Source: Caprimulgus europaeus
Taxonomy: Eukaryota > Chordata > Aves > Caprimulgiformes > Caprimulgidae
NCBI GenBank assembly: GCA_907165065.1
Contig: OU015523.1
Location: 20,735,834 to 20,799,833, forward strand
DNA length: 64,000 bases
Direction: 5' to 3'
Shown: one piece after another, positions 34,901 to 47,381 of the stretch
Numbering within the stretch: position 1 is the stretch's first letter
How the letters are laid out: the number at the start of each line of letters is the position of its first letter
The notes under the pieces: generated by a model
Database searches by the model: none
Seen by the model: only the letters and a program-made list of their open reading frames with translations
Told to the model about the DNA's origin: nothing
Program-made: the position numbers and the translations under genes

Positions 34901-36224
34901 CTCTGCTCTTCTGCGTGCCCAGGCACCAGCCAAGAAAGGAGTACGCTGACTTTCCCGTGAAGAGAAAGTTAAAATGTAAACGCTCCACCGTTCAAGGGCC
35001 TGCCCTGTGGGATCGCCCCGAGGCTCATGGACAGGCTCAAGTCGAGAAGTCAATCAGCCGCTGCCTACAGGGACATCTACTTGTTCCTCAGCCACCTGCA
35101 GTGACTGGAAGGGGATGAGGTAATGACAACGGGACACATACTAAGGTGTAGGTTCCCACGGCTGAAAAGGAATGTGGGTGACATTTTTGCTGACACCTCG
35201 CAGCTCGTCAGGTAAAGAAATATTCCTGACTCATCCGTGCAACGCCTCTGAGGCACAAGCACCTCTTGGAAGGCCTTAGGAGGGTCTCAGGTAAAACTGA
35301 ACATGAATCACCTATTAAAACACAAGTGTTTATTCCCTCAAGCAGACAGACATAGACAACTTACCTCTGGGATGCCCCCAAGGCTCATAACCTGGATCCA
35401 GGAGAGAAGCTCCATGAGCAGTGCCAGTGTCATCATCTGGAATTAAGCACAGGTCAGAGAAGCTCCCACGCACAGAGGAAGCCCACACGAAAGACGTGGA
35501 GGAAAAAGCGATTGTCTACACTTCTTGTGGACAGAAGCTCATGGAAGGCTGCACCAGCGCTGCCCCTGCATGAAGTTGTGGGCTGAGGACCTGCGGATCA
35601 TCCAAGGCGAGCAGGGCTGCAGGACTAGAGCAGGACCGCTCCTGGTTTCCCAAGGGGACATCTCCCGAGCACGCTCCTCCGGGACGTTCCCCAAGGCCCA
35701 AAGCTGAAATCCATGCGGGGACCTGCTGGGGAGCCACGGCTGCAAGCAGCCTGGGGAGGAACGCTGCTGCGGGCTGTCACCTGGCTCCTGTGGCACTGCT
35801 GGCTCACCACCCCCCGGCCAAACATGCCTACTAGGGGCAGGCTGCCCTGGGACAGGGCAGTGTGGTGCGAGGCCTGGCAGCAGGTGGGGCCCCACGGGGA
35901 CTCAATGTTTGGTTTTCTTACCCCACACCGCTTCCAGCCCCCTGCTCGCCCAGAAAAATGCCCCGAAAGCAGCTGCAGCCCGTCTACGCCTCCCTGCCAG
36001 GGTGTCTGCCCCATCTGCATGCACCACGGTGCCTGCCTGGCTTGCCCGGTCCAGCTTGGCACAGCTGCTCTCCCACGGAGGTGCGGTGGATGCTACAACG
36101 CACTCCTCGCGGCTGGGTGTTGGCCTCCTGCTCACTCACCTGCTCCCTGCATTCGTATTGGGACAGCCTGTGTGTTCCAGGCTTGCAGGGCCACCAGAAT
36201 GAGGAGAAGGTGGGTGAGAACCAT
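31953..36224 (-). CDS. Type I membrane protein of unknown family, copy 6
   Basis: Full-span copy, almost identical to copy 5, with which it shares ggtccaagg and the silent cctacggg variant in the 36-nt exon. No private residue change was seen in the exons compared. Differences lie in introns (gacaggacaccc at about 34742, ctgtgagggcgg at about 34240, just before the 30-nt exon). The pair 5/6 looks like the most recent duplication in the array. Confidence 0.61.
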
Positions 36225-36246
36225 GGTCCCACACACTCGCATCATG

Positions 36247-36426
36247 CAGCTGCTGCTGCCACGTCTGCCGCCGTGGCCGCCGCCACCGCTACCGTCGCTG
36301 TCGCTGCTACCGCTGCTAATGCTGTCGCTGCTGCCGCTGTCGCTGCCGCCGCTGCTGCCACTACCGCCGCTAACACTGCCGCTGCCGCCGCTACCACTGC
36401 CGCTGCTGCCGCCGCTGCCGCTGCTG
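36247..36426 (-). repeat. Trinucleotide tract upstream of copy 6
   Basis: 180 bp long form with one private change (ctaccactgcc for ctaccgctgcc), shared only with the tract of copy 8. Confidence 0.86.
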
Positions 36427-36810
36427 ACAGAGTGTTGCCCACATCTGCCATGGCACAGCATGTCAAAGCAGAGCTCTGTGACCTCACAGACCCGCTGGGT
36501 GACACACTCTGCCAGGCCTCCCCAGCCTACACCTGTCACCAGTGAATTTTCGAATCTGTACGCTATTGCATTTCCTTGTTCTACACAAGCGTGGAAGGAG
36601 CCGAAGGGGAAAAGGGTGAAGCTATTTTGGGAGGCAGCGCTGCTTGGGAGTTCACAGGCACAGTTCTTGCTTCACAGAAATCAATCCATATCAAAAGCTC
36701 CGTGTGAACGCTGATAAAAAAGCCAATTTCAAGCGCCTTTCTTTGCTATTGCTTTTGTGAGGCAGAGTTCTATGAAGAAACCAGCTTTTCCCGCTAGTTT
36801 TGTTACAGGA

Positions 36811-36987
36811 CTTTTAGGGCCCAAAGTCTCATTTTTTATAAGGTGCAAACTCCCAGCTCAGGATCCAGTGACTCATCTTAAGGGCCCAAACCCATGTTTT
36901 TATGGCCCAACGCACCACTTTTAGGGATCAAAGCCTCATTTTAGAGTCCAAAGTCTCTTTTTCGGCTCCCAGGTCTCATTTTTATGC
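36811..36987. repeat. Short minisatellite remnant downstream of copy 7
   Basis: Same remnant as at 26476-26652. Confidence 0.7.
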
Positions 36988-37119
36988 TGTGTTGTCAGCC
37001 CCAGCTGGGAAACTAGGCCGATGCTGGGACAAAGAGGTCCCCCACTGGAGTGCAGCGCTGGTCCCATCTCTGTGCGTTACAGCCTGACAGAAGCGGCCGA
37101 AACACATTTATTGTTTATT

Positions 37120-40100
37120 CTAAAAATCCTCATCTTCAGAGGTACAGTATCCCTGTTGGTACTGGTAACAGTGACACCAGTGGTATCTAGGCTGAGGAGA
37201 GTCAAGGGAAATCCAGGTGTCCAGTGACGAGGCATCATCACTGAGAGAGGAGCTGGGACCAGCGGGCGGATCTGAGGGACCTGCTCCGAGATTCCTGTAG
37301 CTCTGGGCGAGCTCTGCCGCAAAGGCCCATGGCAATGGGCCGGAGCAGTTGCTGCAAATCCCATCTGCTCCGGCAGCCTCAGCCTCTCTTGTTTCTTCTC
37401 GTGGCTCTGCTTTGCCTTCTGCTCCAGTCCGATCTTCCTTTTCCCGGGCAGAGTCAGCATCAGCTTGTCCCAGGGCTTCCTCATCTCGCTGGTTCCTTCG
37501 GAACAAATGGGTTTCAGAAAAGACTACTCACTGATATAAAAGTCAGGGCAGAAATCTCAGCAGAGTACGGCTGGCAGCTGCCTTGGCACTCCAGGATGCT
37601 CTAACTGCAAACACTTGGCTGCCAACTGCAGCAATAAAGGACCCTGGGCAAAAGCCAACTCACGGGTCTCTCTTCCTCAGCCGCGAAATGATGACACAAG
37701 ACACCGCTAGCCCAGACAACAGCACAGCCAAGGCTGCTGCAGTTGCTGGCAGATAGTACTTGTGCAGCTCCTCCTGACCGGCAGCCTCAGCCTTTTTCCC
37801 GGCGTCCGTCCCTGGAGGGGAAGAGACAACGCCACACGTTACCGTGATCTGCGCTGCGGATAATCTCACGGTGTGCTTAGTATGCCCAAGAGGTTCTTGT
37901 TTTCAGTGGCTGGTGGCTCTGGCGTCTTAGCACCAGAGGACAAGAAGGGTCACTTAAGCTTCCTGTGGAGAAGAGCCCGCGTGCCAGTGAGCAGCTGTGC
38001 CAGCACTACCCCTGTGCGTTCCTCCGAGCTGCAGGCAAGGGCTGTGTGCTGGGGACCTGCGGGTCATCCAAGCAGAGCACTGCAGGGATAGAGCAGAAGT
38101 GCTCCTGTTTTCCCAAGCAGACACCTCCCGAGCACTCCCCTCCCGTCCCCGAGGCTGAAAGACGGCATCCAGCGGTGCCATTTGCTCCTCACCCCCAGCC
38201 CCGATGCACACACTGGGGCAAGGCTGGTCCAAGGACAGCGTGGCAGGAGGGCTGGGCTGAAGCCCTCAGACAGCCTCATTCCCAAAAGGCCCGAGCTCCT
38301 AAATTCCCGGCAACTGGCTGTGGGGGGAGGTGAGCAATCTCTCACCGCATCCAAGAGGCCTACGAGCTTCCCTCTGGCACGCTGCTGGCAATAACCTCCA
38401 CACACCAGATATGACAGGTGTCCTCACAGAGCCGCTCCTGCCTTCCTTGCCAACAGCTTCCCAGTGCACCCACGCTACCAGGTTTGGCTGCCGACGTGCC
38501 GTGCGAGAGCGGGCTCCGGGGGAAGCGCCTGCAGGCACACAGCGATTCTGACTGGTGACACCGGGCCACCACGGGACAGCAATTACCTGCCGTGCTGCTT
38601 TCTTGCACTGCCTGTCTTTCTTCATGTGAGACCGGCACTTTGCGTCTCTTCGCAAAGGCCTCCTTCTGCACAGTCTTGCGGTCCATCTCTTCAGAAAGAA
38701 AGCCGGACACTTTCATTAGAAGTAACCGTTCCTCGTCAGGGACACGATCCCTACAGGAGCCAACACTCTCCAATACACTGATAAAGCTCAGAAACAAGAC
38801 CTGGGCTTTTGGGGGTGCATCTAGCCCAAACAATGTGTCGTTGAGCACATGACACGGCACTTGACCAGTACAAGACAGCAACGCCTGGCCTGCTGGGAAG
38901 CCAGGAATTTGCATGGGACCATCTTGTTCACGTGACACGCGGTGCGTTTTTGGCAAACTGCGAGATGAAGCTCAGTGACACCCTTCAAAGAGGGTGGGGA
39001 AAAGCCACAGCCAGTTCAGCTGGGGAAAGAGCCTTTCTGAGAAGCACGTCTCACCATGCCAACTCCGTCACTCGGGAAGGGCAACGGACAGACGCGGTGG
39101 ATTGAACCCTGGGCTCTTGCAACCACGTTCTGGGCCGTTTCACAAGCCACAGCGAAGAGCCCACTGTCCTCCAAAGCAAGATGAAAACCACAGCCAAGTG
39201 CTTTCTGAAATGCAACTAGAAACGGGGAGCTAAAGCACACAGGACAGAATTAACCGAGTGACCCACTCAAGGCCGCCTTCAATATTATCATTAGTATTTT
39301 AATATCATCATTCTTGTTTGAAGTTTTCTTTCAATTACTACATTGTTCTTATCTCAGCCTACCAGTCTCCTTACCCTGACCCCTCCAGTTCTCTCCCCTG
39401 TTCCCTGTGGGGGCGGGGAGAGTGAGCGAGCGGCTGCGTTTGGCTGCTAAGCCAAGTGAAACCACCACACCATCACACGTGCTGATCCACGTCATCGCAA
39501 CCAAACAGCAGAACGTGCAAGGGGATCACGGAATGACGTGGCACACACAGGCAGGTCTGTGTTCTCACGCCTGCAGAGGTGCCTGGCTGACTTTGGACTT
39601 TGAGCTGGCAGCTCCCCAGGGAAGGAAAAAGCTGTGACATACCCATGCGACCTCTCTGCGTGTCAGCCCTGGAACCCAGCCAGGAACCTGGATAACCACT
39701 GCCTGCAGCCACATCTGAAAACAAACACAGGACAGAGCAGCTCCCATGAACTACTGCAATACACTTCTTCAGACGTGAAAGACGGGGAATGCAGTTCAAA
39801 CATGGGATTAGGCCGAAGCACTCCTCTCTCCCTTCCGCTCAGGAGCATCTTGCAAACATTTACTGCGTGCTCACCGTGGCCACTAACCAGGCATGGAGCT
39901 GTCAGCAGAAAGGACACCCTGAAGCTCCAGCAGCTCTGAGCTCCACCCCAACGGGCATGCTGCCTTTGCAGCCAGCACTGGGAGCAGCGCAGGGGCAGAG
40001 CAGCTGGCAAAGGCAGCTCCGCAAGGCAGAGCCCCCCGGGGCACATCACAGCCGGACATATTACCCTCTCTGCTCTTCTGCGTGCCCAGGCACCAGCCAA

Positions 40101-41391
40101 GAAAGGAGTACGCTGACTTTCCCATGAAGAGAAAGTTAAAATGTAAACGCTCCACCGTTCAAGGGCCTGCCCTGTGGGATCGCCCCGAGGCTCATGGACA
40201 GGCTCAAGTCGAGAAGTCAATCAGCCGCTGCCTACAGGGACATCTACTTGTTCCTCAGCCACCTGCAGTGACTGGAAGGGGATGAGGTAATGACAACGGG
40301 ACACATACTAAGGTGTAGGTTCCCACGGCTGAAAAGGAATGTGGGTGACATTTTTGCTGACACCTCGCAGCTCGTCAGGTAAAGAAATATTCCTGACTCA
40401 TCCGTGCAACGCCTCTGAGGCACAAGCACCTCTTGGAAGGCCTTAGGAGGGTCTCAGGTAAAACTGAACATGAATCACCTATTAAAACACAAGTGTTTAT
40501 TCCCTCAAGCAGACAGACATAGACAACTTACCTCTGGGATGCCCCCAAGGCTCATAACCTGGATCCAGGAGAGAAGCTCCATGAGCAGTGCCAGTGTCAT
40601 CATCTGGAATTAAGCACAGGTCAGAGAAGCTCCCACGCACAGAGGAAGCCCACACGAAAGACGTGGAGGAAAAAGCGATTGTCTACACTTCTTGTGGACA
40701 GAAGCTCATGGAAGGCTGCACCAGCGCTGCCCCTGCATGAAGTTGTGGGCTGAGGACCTGCGGATCATCCAAGGCGAGCAGGGCTGCAGGACTAGAGCAG
40801 GACCGCTCCTGGTTTCCCAAGGGGACATCTCCCGAGCACGCTCCTCCGGGACGTTCCCCAAGGCCCAAAGCTGAAATCCATGCGGGGACCTGCTGGGGAG
40901 CCACGGCTGCAAGCAGCCTGGGGAGGAACGCTGCTGCGGGCTGTCACCTGGCTCCTGTGGCACTGCTGGCTCACCACCCCCCGGCCAAACATGCCTACTA
41001 GGGGCAGGCTGCCCTGGGACAGGGCAGTGTGGTGCGAGGCCTGGCAGCAGGTGGGGCCCCACGGGGACTCAATGTTTGGTTTTCTTACCCCACACCGCTT
41101 CCAGCCCCCTGCTCGCCCAGAAAAATGCCCCGAAAGCAGCTGCAGCCCGTCTACGCCTCCCTGCCAGGGTGTCTGCCCCATCTGCATGCACCACGGTGCC
41201 TGCCTGGCTTGCCCGGTCCAGCTTGGCACAGCTGCTCTCCCACGGAGGTGCGGTGGATGCTACAACGCACTCCTCGCGGCTGGGTGTTGGCCTCCTGCTC
41301 ACTCACCTGCTCCCTGCATTCGTATTGGGACAGCCTGTGTGTTCCAGGCTTGCAGGGCCACCAGAATGAGGAGAAGGTGGGTGAGAACCAT
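37120..41391 (-). CDS. Type I membrane protein of unknown family, copy 7
   Basis: Full-span copy, frame intact. Private changes: Thr to Pro between the first two cysteines of the long exon (gacacggcac, about 38855), and Arg to Gln and Arg to Lys in the membrane-proximal tail. It shares the intronic 'ttcccatgaag' variant (about 40120) only with copy 11, four units away, pointing to exchange between non-adjacent copies. Confidence 0.6.
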
Positions 41392-41413
41392 GGTCCCACA
41401 CACTCGCATCATG

Positions 41414-41520
41414 CAGCTGCTGCTGCCACGTCTGCCGCCGCGGCTGCCGCCACCGCTACCGTCGCTGTCGCTGCTACCGCTGCCGCTACCGCTGCCGCTG
41501 CTGCCGCTGCTGCCGCTGCT
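41414..41520 (-). repeat. Trinucleotide tract upstream of copy 7, short form
   Basis: 107 bp, exactly 72 bp (24 triplets) shorter than the long form. The block containing ctaatgctgtcg and ctaacactgcc is missing. The register of triplets is kept. Confidence 0.87.
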
Positions 41521-41905
41521 GACAGAGTGTTGCCCACATCTGCCATGGCACAGCATGTCAAAGCAGAGCTCTGTGACCTCACAGACCCGCTGGGTGACAC
41601 ACTCTGCCAGGCCTCCCCAGCCTACACCTGTCACCAGTGAATTTTCGAATCTGCACGCTATTGCATTTCCTTGTTCTACACAAGCGTGGAAGGAGCCGAA
41701 GGGGAAAAGGGTGAAGCTATTTTGGGAGGCAGCGCTGCTTGGGAGTTCACAGGCACAGTTCTTGCTTCACAGAAATCAATCCATATCAAAAGCTCCGTGT
41801 GAACGCTGATAAAAAAGCCAATTTCAAGCGCCTTTCTTTGCTATTGCTTTTGTGAGGCAGAGTTCTATGAAGAAACCAGCTTTTCCCGCTAGTTTTGTTA
41901 CAGGA

Positions 41906-42082
41906 CTTTTAGGGCCCAAAGTCTCATTTTTTATAAGGTGCAAACTCCCAGCTCAGGATCCAGTGACTCATCTTAAGGGCCCAAACCCATGTTTTTATGG
42001 CCCAACGCACCACTTTTAGGGATCAAAGCCTCATTTTAGAGTCCAAAGTCTCTTTTTCGGCTCCCAGGTCTCATTTTTATGC
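41906..42082. repeat. Short minisatellite remnant downstream of copy 8
   Basis: Same remnant as at 26476-26652. Confidence 0.7.
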
Positions 42083-42214
42083 TGTGTTGACAGCCCCAGC
42101 TGGGAAACTAGGCCGATGCTGGGACAAAGAGGTCCCCCACTGGAGTGCAGCGCTGGTCCCATCTCTGTGCGTTACAGCCTGACAGAAGCGGCCGAAACAC
42201 ATTTATTGTTTATT

Positions 42215-45200
42215 CTAAAAATCCTCATCTTCAGAGGTACAGTATCCCTGTTGGTACTGGTAACAGTGACACCAGTGGTAGCTAGGCTGAGGAGAGTCAA
42301 GGGAAATCCAGGTGTCCAGTGATGAGGCATCATCACTGAGAGAGGAGCTGGGACCAGCGGGCGGATCTGAGGGACCTGCTCCGAGATTCCTGTAGCTCTG
42401 GGCGAGCTCTGCCGCAAAGGCCCATGGCAATGGGCCGGAGCAGTTGCTGCAAATCCCATCTGCTCCGGCAGCCTCAGCCTCTCTTGTTTCTTCTCGTGGC
42501 TCTGCTTTGCCTTCTGCTCCAGTCCGATCTTCCCTTTCCCGGGCAGAGTCAGCATCAGCTCGTCCCAGGGCTTCCTCATCTCGCTGGTTCCTTCGGAACA
42601 AATGGGTTTCAGAAAAGACTACTCACTGATATAAAAGTCAGGGCAGAAATCTCAGCAGAGTACGGCTGGCAGCTGCCTTGGCACTCCAGGATGCTCTAAC
42701 TGCAAACACTTGGCTGCCAACTGCAGCAATAAAGGACCCTGGGCAAAAGCCAACTCACGGGTCTCTCTTCCTCAGCCGCGAAATGATGACACAAGACACC
42801 GCTAGCCCAGACAACAGCACAGCCAAGGCTGCTGCAGTTGCTGGCAGATAGTACTTGTGCAGCTCCTCCTGACCGGCAGCCTCAGCCTTTTTCCCGGCGT
42901 CCGTCCCTGGAGGGGAAGAGACAACGCCACACGTTACCGTGATCTGCGCTGCGGATAATCTCACGGTGTGCTTAGTATGCCCAAGAGGTTCTTGTTTTCA
43001 GTGGCTGGTGGCTCTGGCGTCTTAGCACCAGAGGACGAGAAGGGTCACTTAAGCTTCCTGTGGAGAAGAGCCCGCGTGCCAGTGAGCAGCTGTGCCAGCA
43101 CTACCCCTGTGCGTTCCTCCGAGCTGCAGGCAAGGGCTGTGTGCTGGGGACCTGCGGGTCATCCAAGCAGAGCACTGCAGGGATAGAGCAGAAGTGCTCC
43201 TGTTTTCCCAAGCAGACACCTCCCGAGCACTCCCCTCCCGTCCCCGAGGCTGAAAGACGGCATCCAGCGGTGCCACTTGCTCCTCACCCCCAGCCCCGAT
43301 GCACACACTGGGGCAAGGCTGGTCCAAGGACAGCGTGGCAGGAGGGCTGGGCTGAAGCCCTCAGACAGCCTCATTCCCAAAAGGCCCGAGCTCCTAAATT
43401 CCCGGCAACTGGCTGTGGGGGGAGGTGAGCAATCTCTCACCGCATCCAAGAGGCCTACGAGCTTCCCTCTGGCACGCTGCTGGCAATAACCTCCACACAC
43501 CAGACATGACAGGTGTCCTCACAGAGCCGCTCCTGCCTTCCTTGCCAACAGCTTCCCAGTGCACCCACGCTACCAGGTTTGGCTGCCGACGTGCCGTGCG
43601 AGAGCGGGCTCCGGGGGAAGCGCCTGCAGGCACACAGCGATTCTGACTGGTGACACCGGGCCACCACGGGACAGCAATTACCTGCCGTGCTGCTTTCTTG
43701 CACTGCCTGTCTTTCTTCATGTGAGACCGGCACTTTGCGTCTCTTCGCAAAGGCCTCCTTCTGCACAGTCTTGCGGTCCATCTCTTCAGAAAGAAAGCCG
43801 GACACTTTCATTAGAAGTAACCGTTCCTCGTCAGGGACACGATCCCTACAGGAGCCAACACTCTCCAATACACTGATAAAGCTCAGAAACAAGACCTGGG
43901 CTTTTGGGGGTGCATCTAGCCCAAACAATGTGTCGTTGAGCACATGACACGTCACTTGACCAGTACAAGACAGCAACGCCTGGCCTGCTGGGAAGCCAGG
44001 AATTTGCATGGGACCATCTTGTTCACGTGACACGCGGTGCGTTTTTGGCAAACTGCGAGATGAAGCTCAGTGACACCCTTCAAAGAGGGTGGGGAAAAGC
44101 CACAGCCAGTTCAGCTGGGGAAAGAGCCTTTCTGAGAAGCACGTCTCACCATGCCAACTCCGTCACTCGGGAAGGGCAACGGACAGACGCGGTGGACTGA
44201 ACCCTGGGCTCTTGCAACCACGTTCTGGGCCGTTTCACAAGCCACAGCGAAGAGCCCACTGTCCTCCAAAGCAAGATGAAAACCACAGCCAAGTGCTTTC
44301 TGAAATGCAACTAGAAACGGGGAGCTAAAGCACCCAGGACAGAATTAACCAAGTGACCCACTCAAGGCCGCCTTCAATATTATCATTAGTATTTTAATAT
44401 CATCATTCTTGTTTGAAGTTTTCTTTCAATTACTACATTGTTCTTATCTCAGCCTACCAGTCTCCTTACCCTGACCCCTCCAGTTCTCTCCCCTGTTCCC
44501 TGTGGGGGCGGGGAGAGTGAGCGAGCGGCTGCGTTTGGCTGCTAAGCCAAGTGAAACCACCACACCATCACACGTGCTGATCCACGTCATCGCAACCAAA
44601 CAGCAGAACGTGCAAGGGGATCACGGAATGACGTGGCACACACAGGCAGGTCTGTGTTCTCACGCCTGCAGAGGTGCCTGGCTGACTTTGGACTTTGAGC
44701 TGGCAGCTCCCCAGGGAAGGAAAAAGCTGTGACATACCCATGCGACCTCTCTGCGTGTCAGCCCTGGAACCCAGCCAGGAACCTGGATAACCACTGCCTG
44801 CAGCCACATCTGAAAACAAACACAGGACAGAGCAGCTCCCATGAACTACTGCAATACACTTCTTCAGACGTGAAAGACGGGGAATGCAGTTCAAACATGG
44901 GATTAGGCCGAAGCACTCCTCTCTCCCTTCCGCTCAGGAGCATCTTGCAAACATTTACTGCGTGCTCACCGTGGCCACTAACCAGGCATGGAGCTGTCAG
45001 CAGAAAGGACACCCTGAAGCTCCAGCAGCTCTGAGCTCCACCCCAACGGGCATGCTGCCTTTGCAGCCAGCACTGGGAGCAGCGCAGGGGCAGAGCAGCT
45101 GGCAAAGGCAGCTCCGCAAGGCAGAGCCCCCCGGGGCACATCACAGCCGGACATATTACCCTCTCTGCTCTTCTGCGTGCCCAGGCACCAGCCAAGAAAG

Positions 45201-46486
45201 GAGTACGCTGACTTTCCCGTGAAGAGAAAGTTAAAATGTAAACGCTCCACCGTTCAAGGGCCTGCCCTGTGGGATCGCCCCGAGGCTCATGGACAGGCTC
45301 AAGTCGAGAAGTCAATCAGCCGCTGCCTACAGGGACATCTACTTGTTCCTCAGCCACCTGCAGTGACTGGAAGGGGATGAGGTAATGACAACGGGACACA
45401 TACTAAGGTGTAGGTTCCCACGGCTGAAAAGGAATGTGGGTGACATTTTTGCTGACACCTCGCAGCTCGTCAGGTAAAGAAATATTCCTGACTCATCCGT
45501 GCAACGCCTCTGAGGCACAAGCACCTCTTGGAAGGCCTTAGGAGGGTCTCAGGTAAAACTGAACATGAATCACCTATTAAAACACAAGTGTTTATTCCCT
45601 CAAGCAGACAGACATAGACAACTTACCTCTGGGATGCCCCCAAGGCTCATAACCTGGATCCAGGAGAGAAGCTCCATGAGCAGTGCCAGTGTCATCATCT
45701 GGAATTAAGCACAGGTCAGAGAAGCTCCCACGCACAGAGGAAGCCCACACGAAAGACGTGGAGGAAAAAGCGATTGTCTACACTTCTTGTGGACAGAAGC
45801 TCATGGAAGGCTGCACCAGCGCTGCCCCTGCATGATGTTGTGAGCTGAGGACCTGCGGATCATCCAAGGCGAGCAGGGCTGCAGGACTAGAGCAGGACCG
45901 CTCCTGGTTTCCCAAGGGGACATCTCCCGAGCACGCTCCTCCGGGACGTTCCCCAAGGCCCAAAGCTGAAATCCATGCGGGGACCTGCTGGGGAGCCACG
46001 GCTGCAAGCAGCCTGGGGAGGAACGCTGCTGCGGGCTGTCACCTGGCTCCTGTGGCACTGCTGGCTCACCACCCCCCGGCCAAACATGCCTACTAGGGGC
46101 AGGCTGCCCTGGGACAGGGCAGTGTGGTGCGAGGCCTGGCAGCAGGTGGGGCCCCACGGGGACTCAATGTTTGGTTTTCTTACCCCACACCGCTTCCAGC
46201 CCCCTGCTCGCCCAGAAAAATGCCCCGAAAGCAGCTGCAGCCCGTCTACGCCTCCCTGCCAGGGTGTCTGCCCCATCTGCATGCACCACGGTGCCTGCCT
46301 GGCTTGCCCGGTCCAGCTTGGCACAGCTGCTCTCCCACGGAGGTGCGGTGGATGCTACAACGCACTCCTCGCGGCTGGGTGTTGGCCTCCTGCTCACTCA
46401 CCTGCTCCCTGCATTCGTATTGGGACAGCCTGTGTGTTCCAGGCTTGCAGGGCCACCAGAATGAGGAGAAGGTGGGTGAGAACCAT
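42215..46486 (-). CDS. Type I membrane protein of unknown family, copy 8
   Basis: Full-span copy, frame intact. The tail has Ser (not Arg) before YHWCHC, as in copies 1, 3, 10 and 12, and the silent gtgatgagg change at about 42320 shared with copies 9-11. The flank of exon 3 carries 'tgatgttgtgagctg' (about 45835), otherwise seen only in copy 3, which again suggests a conversion patch. Confidence 0.6.
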
Positions 46487-46508
46487 GGTCCCACACACTC
46501 GCATCATG

Positions 46509-46688
46509 CAGCTGCTGCTGCCACGTCTGCCGCCGTGGCCGCCGCCACCGCTACCGTCGCTGTCGCTGCTACCGCTGCTAATGCTGTCGCTGCTGCCGCT
46601 GTCGCTGCCGCCGCTGCTGCCACTACCGCCGCTAACACTGCCGCTGCCGCCGCTACCACTGCCGCTGCTGCCGCCGCTGCCGCTGCTG
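46509..46688 (-). repeat. Trinucleotide tract upstream of copy 8
   Basis: 180 bp long form, identical to the tract of copy 6 including its private change. Confidence 0.86.
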
Positions 46689-47072
46689 ACAGAGTGTTGC
46701 CCACATCTGCCATGGCACAGCATGTCAAAGCAGAGCTCTGTGACCTCACAGACCCGCTGGGTGACACACTCTGCCAGGCCTCCCCAGCCTACACCTGTCA
46801 CCAGTGAATTTTCGAATCTGTACGCTATTGCATTTCCTTGTTCTACACAAGCGTGGAAGGAGCCGAAGGGGAAAAGGGTGAAGCTATTTTGGGAGGCAGC
46901 GCTGCTTGGGAGTTCACAGGCACAGTTCTTGCTTCACAGAAATCAATCCATATCAAAAGCTCCGTGTGAACGCTGATAAAAAAGCCAATTTCAAGCGCCT
47001 TTCTTTGCTATTGCTTTTGTGAGGCAGAGTTCTATGAAGAAACCAGCTTTTCCTGCTAGTTTTGTTACAGGA

Positions 47073-47249
47073 CTTTTAGGGCCCAAAGTCTCATTTTTTA
47101 TAAGGTGCAAACTCCCAGCTCAGGATCCAGTGACTCATCTTAAGGGCCCAAACCCATGTTTTTATGGCCCAACGCACCACTTTTAGGGATCAAAGCCTCA
47201 TTTTAGAGTCCAAAGTCTCTTTTTCGGCTCCCAGGTCTCATTTTTATGC
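47073..47249. repeat. Short minisatellite remnant downstream of copy 9
   Basis: Same remnant as at 26476-26652; the flank has tcctgctag for tcccgctag. Confidence 0.7.
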
Positions 47250-47381
47250 TGTGTTGACAGCCCCAGCTGGGAAACTAGGCCGATGCTGGGACAAAGAGGT
47301 CCCCCACTGGAGTGCAGCGCTGGTCCCATCTCTGTGCGTTACAGCCTGACAGAAGCGGCCGAAACACATTTATTGTTTATT

